Positions 60,259 through 64,000 of a stretch of 64,000 bases of DNA are shown one piece after another. The notes below the pieces were generated by a model. The model saw only the letters and a list, made by a program, of their open reading frames with translations, ran no database searches and was not told the origin of the DNA. The stretch is from contig NZ_CAJHAD010000001.1 in assembly GCF_904846285.1 (NCBI RefSeq), forward strand, positions 62,001-126,000. Reading direction: 5' to 3'. How positions within the stretch are numbered: position 1 is the first letter of the stretch; every line of letters begins with the position of its first letter. This DNA comes from Psychrobacter immobilis (GTDB lineage: Bacteria > Pseudomonadota > Gammaproteobacteria > Pseudomonadales > Moraxellaceae). The position numbers and the translations under genes were made by a program.

Positions 60259-62190
60259 ATGCGTCAATCTTCTGCTCTCGATATCTTAAAAACGGGTCAA
60301 AACGTGTTTTTGACTGGCTCAGCAGGTTCAGGTAAGACTTATACTCTCAATCAATATATTGACTATCTGCGCGCGCGCCGTGTCCCTGTGGCTGTGACCG
60401 CCAGTACGGGTATCGCTGCCACGCACATGAATGGTACGACCATTCATAGCTGGTCGGGCATTGGTATCAAGGATGAGCTGACTGATCGCGACTTAAGCAA
60501 TTTATCACGCAAGCAGTTTTTGGCAGACCGTTTAAAAGATACGGCTGTACTCATCATTGATGAGATATCAATGCTGCATGCTAAGCAGATTAATTTGGTC
60601 AGCCAAGTCCTTAAACATGTACGTAAGAATGATAAAGCCTTTGGTGGTATTCAAGTGGTTGTGGCAGGTGATTTTTTTCAGCTACCACCGATTGGTAGTA
60701 AGGGCGAGACCAACCGCGAGAAATTTGCCTTTATGTCGGAAGCGTGGTTAGAAGCCAAGTTCCATATTTGCTATTTATCCGAGCAACACAGACAGGTGAG
60801 CGAGGCGGCTAATGGCGGACTTGATTTGGACGATATTCTCAATCAAATCCGCCGTCAAGAAGTGACGTTTGAAGCGATTGCAGCTTTAGAGGCGACCTTT
60901 GATCAAAATGTTGATATCAAACGCACTCGTCTTTATACCCATAATCTCAACGTTAATAGCATCAATGATAAAGAGCTTGCGGCGTTAGATGGCGAGATGA
61001 TGCGTTTCATCGCCACCTCTACAGGCGATAGTAAACTGGTTGAGACCCTGAAGAAGACCGTCCGTACCCAAGATGATTTGGTATTAAAAGTTGGTGCCAA
61101 GGTAATGTTTATTAAAAACAATACCGAGCTTAGCGTCTCTAATGGCACGATGGGCGAGCTGATTGGTTTTGCTGCGGTAAAAATTAATGATGATAAAGAT
61201 AATAGTAATGATTTGATAGAAGACGATAGTGAAAGCACTGAAAATGACGCTGATAAGAGTACAAAAGGCAAAGGTAAAAAGACTACCAAAGACAAAGATA
61301 AACCAAAAGTTAAAAAACCAAGCACGCAAAAAATGCCTGTGGTTAGGCTAAATTCTGGTCGTGAAGTCATCGCTGAACCGGAAGAATGGATTATCGAAGA
61401 TGAGACCGGTGACGTGCTAGCGAGCTATGAGCAAGTACCCCTCTGTCTAGCTTGGGCGATTACCATTCATAAATCGCAAGGTATGACTCTTGATGCAGCG
61501 GAGATTGACTTGTCACGTACCTTTGAGCTTGGCCAAGGTTATGTGGCATTGTCACGACTAAAGTCGCTGGCAGGTCTGCAACTGCTCGGTATGAATGACA
61601 TGAGTTTGCAACTTGATCCGCTAGCACGGGGTGCGGACAAACGCTTTTTAGCATTGTCTGATGAGGCTGATGCCAATTATGCGATGCTCGATGAAGAAAG
61701 CATGACGCAAGCACATGAAAAGTTTATTTTAAAATCAGGTGGAACTTTGAGTAAGTCAGTAATTGAAGCTTATGCCAACCTGCAGAAAAAACGCCGCGAG
61801 CACCAGCAAGCGCAAATAGATAAAAAACAGAAACTCGGCAATCAAGTCTCTGATAAGTCGGACAGCACCTTGCTCGCAACCCGAATTTTATTAGAAGAAA
61901 GCTTATCTATTGCAGAAATATCGCAAGCGCGTCAGCTGTCGCAATCGACTATTATGCGCCATATTGGCGATCTAAAATCTCAAGACCCAAGCCTTGCCTG
62001 TGATCATTTGCGCCCAGAAGACGAGGTGATGACGGCAGTGGGTAATGCCTATGTGGCGATTAAAGTCGCCAATAATCCAAATGACTTTAATGATGATGGT
62101 AGTATTAAGCTGCGTCCGATATTTGACCATCTTAAGCAAACGATTGACTATAATACCATTCGTTTGGCATTGATTTTTATTACACCATAG
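60259..62190 (+). CDS. Pif1/RecD2-like superfamily 1B helicase with C-terminal HTH domain
   Basis: A 643-aa ATP-dependent 5'-3' DNA helicase-type protein. Motif I is FLTGSAGSGKTYTLNQYI (Walker A 20-27). Then come ASTGIAATHMNGTTIHSWSGI (Ia), LIIDEISML (II), VVVAGDFFQLPPI (III), LSEQHRQ (IV region), AITIHKSQGMTLD (V) and GQGYVALSRLKSL (VI); this is the bacterial Pif1 set. A charged low-complexity insert at about 309-358 (Asp/Glu/Ser then Lys/Thr) breaks the domain between motifs IV and V. The C-terminal ~100 residues (LLEESLSIAEISQARQLSQSTIMRHIGDL) form a helix-turn-helix like HTH_40 of some RecQ helicases. Stand-alone gene, divergent from the aldehyde dehydrogenase. Confidence 0.88.
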   Translation: MRQSSALDILKTGQNVFLTGSAGSGKTYTLNQYIDYLRARRVPVAVTASTGIAATHMNGTTIHSWSGIGIKDELTDRDLSNLSRKQFLADRLKDTAVLIIDEISMLHAKQINLVSQVLKHVRKNDKAFGGIQVVVAGDFFQLPPIGSKGETNREKFAFMSEAWLEAKFHICYLSEQHRQVSEAANGGLDLDDILNQIRRQEVTFEAIAALEATFDQNVDIKRTRLYTHNLNVNSINDKELAALDGEMMRFIATSTGDSKLVETLKKTVRTQDDLVLKVGAKVMFIKNNTELSVSNGTMGELIGFAAVKINDDKDNSNDLIEDDSESTENDADKSTKGKGKKTTKDKDKPKVKKPSTQKMPVVRLNSGREVIAEPEEWIIEDETGDVLASYEQVPLCLAWAITIHKSQGMTLDAAEIDLSRTFELGQGYVALSRLKSLAGLQLLGMNDMSLQLDPLARGADKRFLALSDEADANYAMLDEESMTQAHEKFILKSGGTLSKSVIEAYANLQKKRREHQQAQIDKKQKLGNQVSDKSDSTLLATRILLEESLSIAEISQARQLSQSTIMRHIGDLKSQDPSLACDHLRPEDEVMTAVGNAYVAIKVANNPNDFNDDGSIKLRPIFDHLKQTIDYNTIRLALIFITP

Positions 62191-62310
62191 CACCAAGTCA
62201 GTGAGAAAAATCTCTAAATAAATACTGCCAACACGTTGATAATGTCCAATGTAGCGCGCCACTCTTTTTATATCCCTTTATAGCGATACTTTTTATAGCG
62301 ATGCTTTGTT

Positions 62311-63522
62311 ATGCCCAATGTTATACCTAACGTTATGCCTGATTTTTCTAGCGCCACCTATCAATTGAACGCGATTTCGCAAGCAGCAACACTTTTGCAC
62401 GCGACTGGCGAGCACACGCAGCCACTGAGAGTGGCTATCAATGGCTTTGGCCGTATAGGGCGCAATGTACTGCGTGCCTTGTTAGAGCGCTTCGAGGTGT
62501 TAGGGCGCGCTATCCATGTGGTGGCGATTAATGATTTGGCACCGGCTGATATTCTGCTGCATCTATTAAAATTTGATAGTACGCACGGTCGCTTAAGCCG
62601 ACTTGGTGTCAGTGCTGATATTGTAATGGGTGAAGTCGATACTGATAAAAATGATAGCAATACGACTATTGATACCACTATTAACAAAGACACTCAGCTG
62701 TGTCTGACTAAAAACAACTTAACGTACTGCATTAAAATGCTCTCAGAATCTGACCCAAAAAACTTACCGTGGCATGAATTAGGCGTCGATGTGGTGCTAG
62801 AGTGTACCGGACATTTTCGCTCTTATGAACAAGCGCAATTGCATATCGAAGCTGGCGCGCAGCAAGTCATTATCAGTGCTGCACCTTTCGATGATGTTGA
62901 TGCTTGTATCGTCATGGGTGTCAATACCGATACGCTCACGCGTGAGCTGCCGATTATATCAAGTGTCTCCTGCACCACGCAGGCATTGGTGCCGCTAATT
63001 GATACCCTTGATAAAGTATTTGGCGTGAAGTCGGCGATGATGACTGAGATTCATGCAGTAACGGCTGACCAGACGGTACTCGATCAAGCGCATCGAGACC
63101 CAAGACGCGCGCGTGCGTCCGGTCATAATATTATTCCGACCACTTCTAGTAGTATCGCTGCGACAGAACGGGTATTGCCCGCGATGATAGGTAAGATAAA
63201 TGGTCATTCAATACGTGTACCAACCATCGATGTGGCAGCGATTGATGTTACTTTTGTCTTTGATACCCCAGATGTCAGTGTTGATGCTATTCGAGAAAAG
63301 CTAAAAGCTGCTAGCCTTGGTCATTTGATAAATATTATGGCTTATACCGATGAGCCGCTAGTTTCCAGTGATTTTATCCATCAGCCTGAATCGCTGATTA
63401 TCGATGGGCAGCAGCTAATGCAAGTAGGCGAGCAATATAAGGTTTTCGCTTGGTATGATAATGAGTGGGGCTATGCCAATAGGTTGCTTGATATGTGCTT
63501 GCACTTAGCTTCAAGTAAATAA
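62311..63522 (+). CDS. GAPDH/erythrose-4-phosphate dehydrogenase-family protein, atypical
   Basis: 403 aa of the glyceraldehyde-3-phosphate dehydrogenase family: RVAINGFGRIGRNVLRALLER (NAD loop), LLKFDSTHGRL, VLECTGHF, catalytic C221 in SSVSCTTQALVPL and H248 in TEIHAVTADQ, RRARASGHNIIPTTSS, IRVPTIDVAAIDVTF, and WYDNEWGYANRL. It departs from the norm: a ~39-residue N-terminal extension before RVAINGFG, a ~25-residue Asp/Asn/Thr-rich insert near 108-130, and SCTTQ where most have SCTTN. RVPT-type sequence is nearer to Epd than to classic GapA. No ribosome-binding site supports the chosen ATG, so the true start may lie further in. Substrate uncertain. Confidence 0.8.
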   Translation: MPNVIPNVMPDFSSATYQLNAISQAATLLHATGEHTQPLRVAINGFGRIGRNVLRALLERFEVLGRAIHVVAINDLAPADILLHLLKFDSTHGRLSRLGVSADIVMGEVDTDKNDSNTTIDTTINKDTQLCLTKNNLTYCIKMLSESDPKNLPWHELGVDVVLECTGHFRSYEQAQLHIEAGAQQVIISAAPFDDVDACIVMGVNTDTLTRELPIISSVSCTTQALVPLIDTLDKVFGVKSAMMTEIHAVTADQTVLDQAHRDPRRARASGHNIIPTTSSSIAATERVLPAMIGKINGHSIRVPTIDVAAIDVTFVFDTPDVSVDAIREKLKAASLGHLINIMAYTDEPLVSSDFIHQPESLIIDGQQLMQVGEQYKVFAWYDNEWGYANRLLDMCLHLASSK

Positions 63523-63611
63523 AATAGCTTTGAGTAAACAGTTTCGAGCAAACGGTAAGTTATTGATTTAAAAACAGCTGTAAATTAATTTCATTTTTTT
63601 ATATTATACGC

Positions 63612-63639
63612 TTGCATTATCTAACGATATCTATATAAT
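63612..63639 (+). promoter_or_regulatory. Promoter of tRNA-Ser
   Basis: TTGCAT (63612-63617), a 16-bp spacer, TATAAT (63634-63639). The predicted start point is 5-7 nt before the tRNA. Confidence 0.8.
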
Positions 63640-63650
63640 GATGCACCAAT

Positions 63651-63741
63651 GGAGACGTGGCAGAGCGGTTGAATGCACCGGTCTTGAAAACCGACAAGGG
63701 TTCATAGCCCTTCGAGAGTTCGAATCTCTCCGTCTCCGCCA
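63651..63741 (+). tRNA. tRNA-Ser (anticodon TGA)
   Basis: 91 nt beginning GGAGACGTGGCAGAGCGG. The acceptor stem is GGAGACG/CGTCTCC with G73 and an encoded CCA end. The anticodon loop is CTTGAAA (TGA, Ser). There is a long variable arm (AAGGGTTCATAGCCCTT), as expected for a class II tRNA, and the T arm is GAGAGTTCGAATCTCTC. An intrinsic terminator follows immediately. Confidence 0.97.
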
Positions 63742-63747
63742 AATTCG

Positions 63748-63785
63748 AAAAAGCCCCAATCAACTATTGATTGGGGCTTTTTTTA
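63748..63785 (+). terminator. Terminator after tRNA-Ser
   Basis: AAAAAGCCCCAATCA-ACTAT-TGATTGGGGCTTTTTTT: a perfect long stem with a T run. It may also serve the converging gene to its right. Confidence 0.95.
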
Positions 63786-63818
63786 TGCGATGTTTTTGCA
63801 GGTTTTATGACCATCGGC

Positions 63819-63998
63819 TTATTTCGTTAGCAGCTCATCAAACTCAATTTCTTGCCCATCCACTAACACTAGCTTACCTTTGCTAATCTCAATGCTTATC
63901 CCTGTGTTATTTTTAATCGCACGCATCACATTGATATCTTCAATACTGCTTTCAATGATTATTTTGCCAGATTGTTCTGGTTCGATTGGTGGTTTGAA
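63819..63998 (-). CDS. C-terminal part of an unrecognised protein (partial)
   Basis: An open frame on the minus strand enters from the right edge and stops at 63819-63821. The 59 visible residues include GKIIIESSIEDINVMRAIKN and GISIEISKGKLVLVDGQEIEFDELLTK, with alternating beta-strand-like segments. I do not recognise the family. It ends 33 bp beyond the tRNA-Ser terminator and converges on the tRNA. Confidence 0.55.
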   Translation of the reverse strand, partial: FKPPIEPEQSGKIIIESSIEDINVMRAIKNNTGISIEISKGKLVLVDGQEIEFDELLTK

Positions 63999-64000
63999 CT

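Noticed and set aside
63638-63886. 82-codon open frame on the plus strand
   Set aside because: It lies across the tRNA-Ser gene and its terminator, so it is not coding.

Overview
This window is an ordinary stretch of chromosome from a gammaproteobacterium, most likely a Psychrobacter (Moraxellaceae). That identification is an inference. It rests on moderately AT-rich DNA, acidic proteins, a pseudomonad/Acinetobacter-like gene order (purM-purN opposite perM-hda; pyrG-kdsA then eno-ftsB-ispD), a long-type isocitrate lyase and malate synthase G. No prophage, insertion sequence, CRISPR array or secretion cluster is visible. Coding density is high, and most intergenic spaces hold recognisable intrinsic terminators.

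Layout. 1-4.8 kb: the tail of a probable mtgA, ppk1, three small acidic hydrophilic proteins of unknown function, and miaE (minus strand). 4.8-9.3 kb: a 714-bp non-coding stretch with a nested palindrome, malate synthase G, and a general porin. 9.5-18.8 kb: pyrG-kdsA and eno-ftsB-ispD, with a copper block between the two halves (a cysteine-less HMA-like protein, a CopZ-like chaperone and a CopA-type ATPase). 19-20.4 kb: a BLUF photoreceptor with a C-terminal membrane anchor, tRNA-Glu with a clear promoter, and a possible 65-aa membrane protein. 20.6-31 kb: RNase T, pyrC, argG, an unrecognised membrane protein, an L,D-transpeptidase without a signal peptide, a nitroreductase-like protein, a CYTH-CHAD protein and aceA. 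31.8-41.5 kb: a LysR regulator, succinate-semialdehyde dehydrogenase, purN/purM, a PerM-like permease, hda, a DUF2057 protein, Dps and a YcxB-like protein. 41.9-48.4 kb: serS, tkt, a hendecad-repeat small protein, YceI and a NERD/zinc-ribbon protein. 48.4-54.4 kb: a dppABCDF-type peptide transporter operon. 54.9-60 kb: an alcohol/aldehyde oxidation cluster (GMC oxidoreductase, DUF779, zinc alcohol dehydrogenase, aldehyde dehydrogenase). 60.2-64 kb: a Pif1-like helicase, an atypical GAPDH-family enzyme, tRNA-Ser(UGA), and the end of an unrecognised gene that runs off the window.

How the genes fit together: aceA and glcB, the two glyoxylate-shunt enzymes, are both present but about 22 kb apart. 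With the alcohol, aldehyde and SSADH dehydrogenases and the dipeptide transporter, they suggest growth on C2 compounds, organic acids and peptides rather than sugars. ppk1 and the CYTH-CHAD protein both relate to polyphosphate. I found no convincing undescribed multi-gene system. The best leads are the membrane-tethered BLUF protein, the copper block with a metal-site-less HMA protein, the hendecad-repeat protein, the trio of acidic small proteins and several palindromic intergenic elements.
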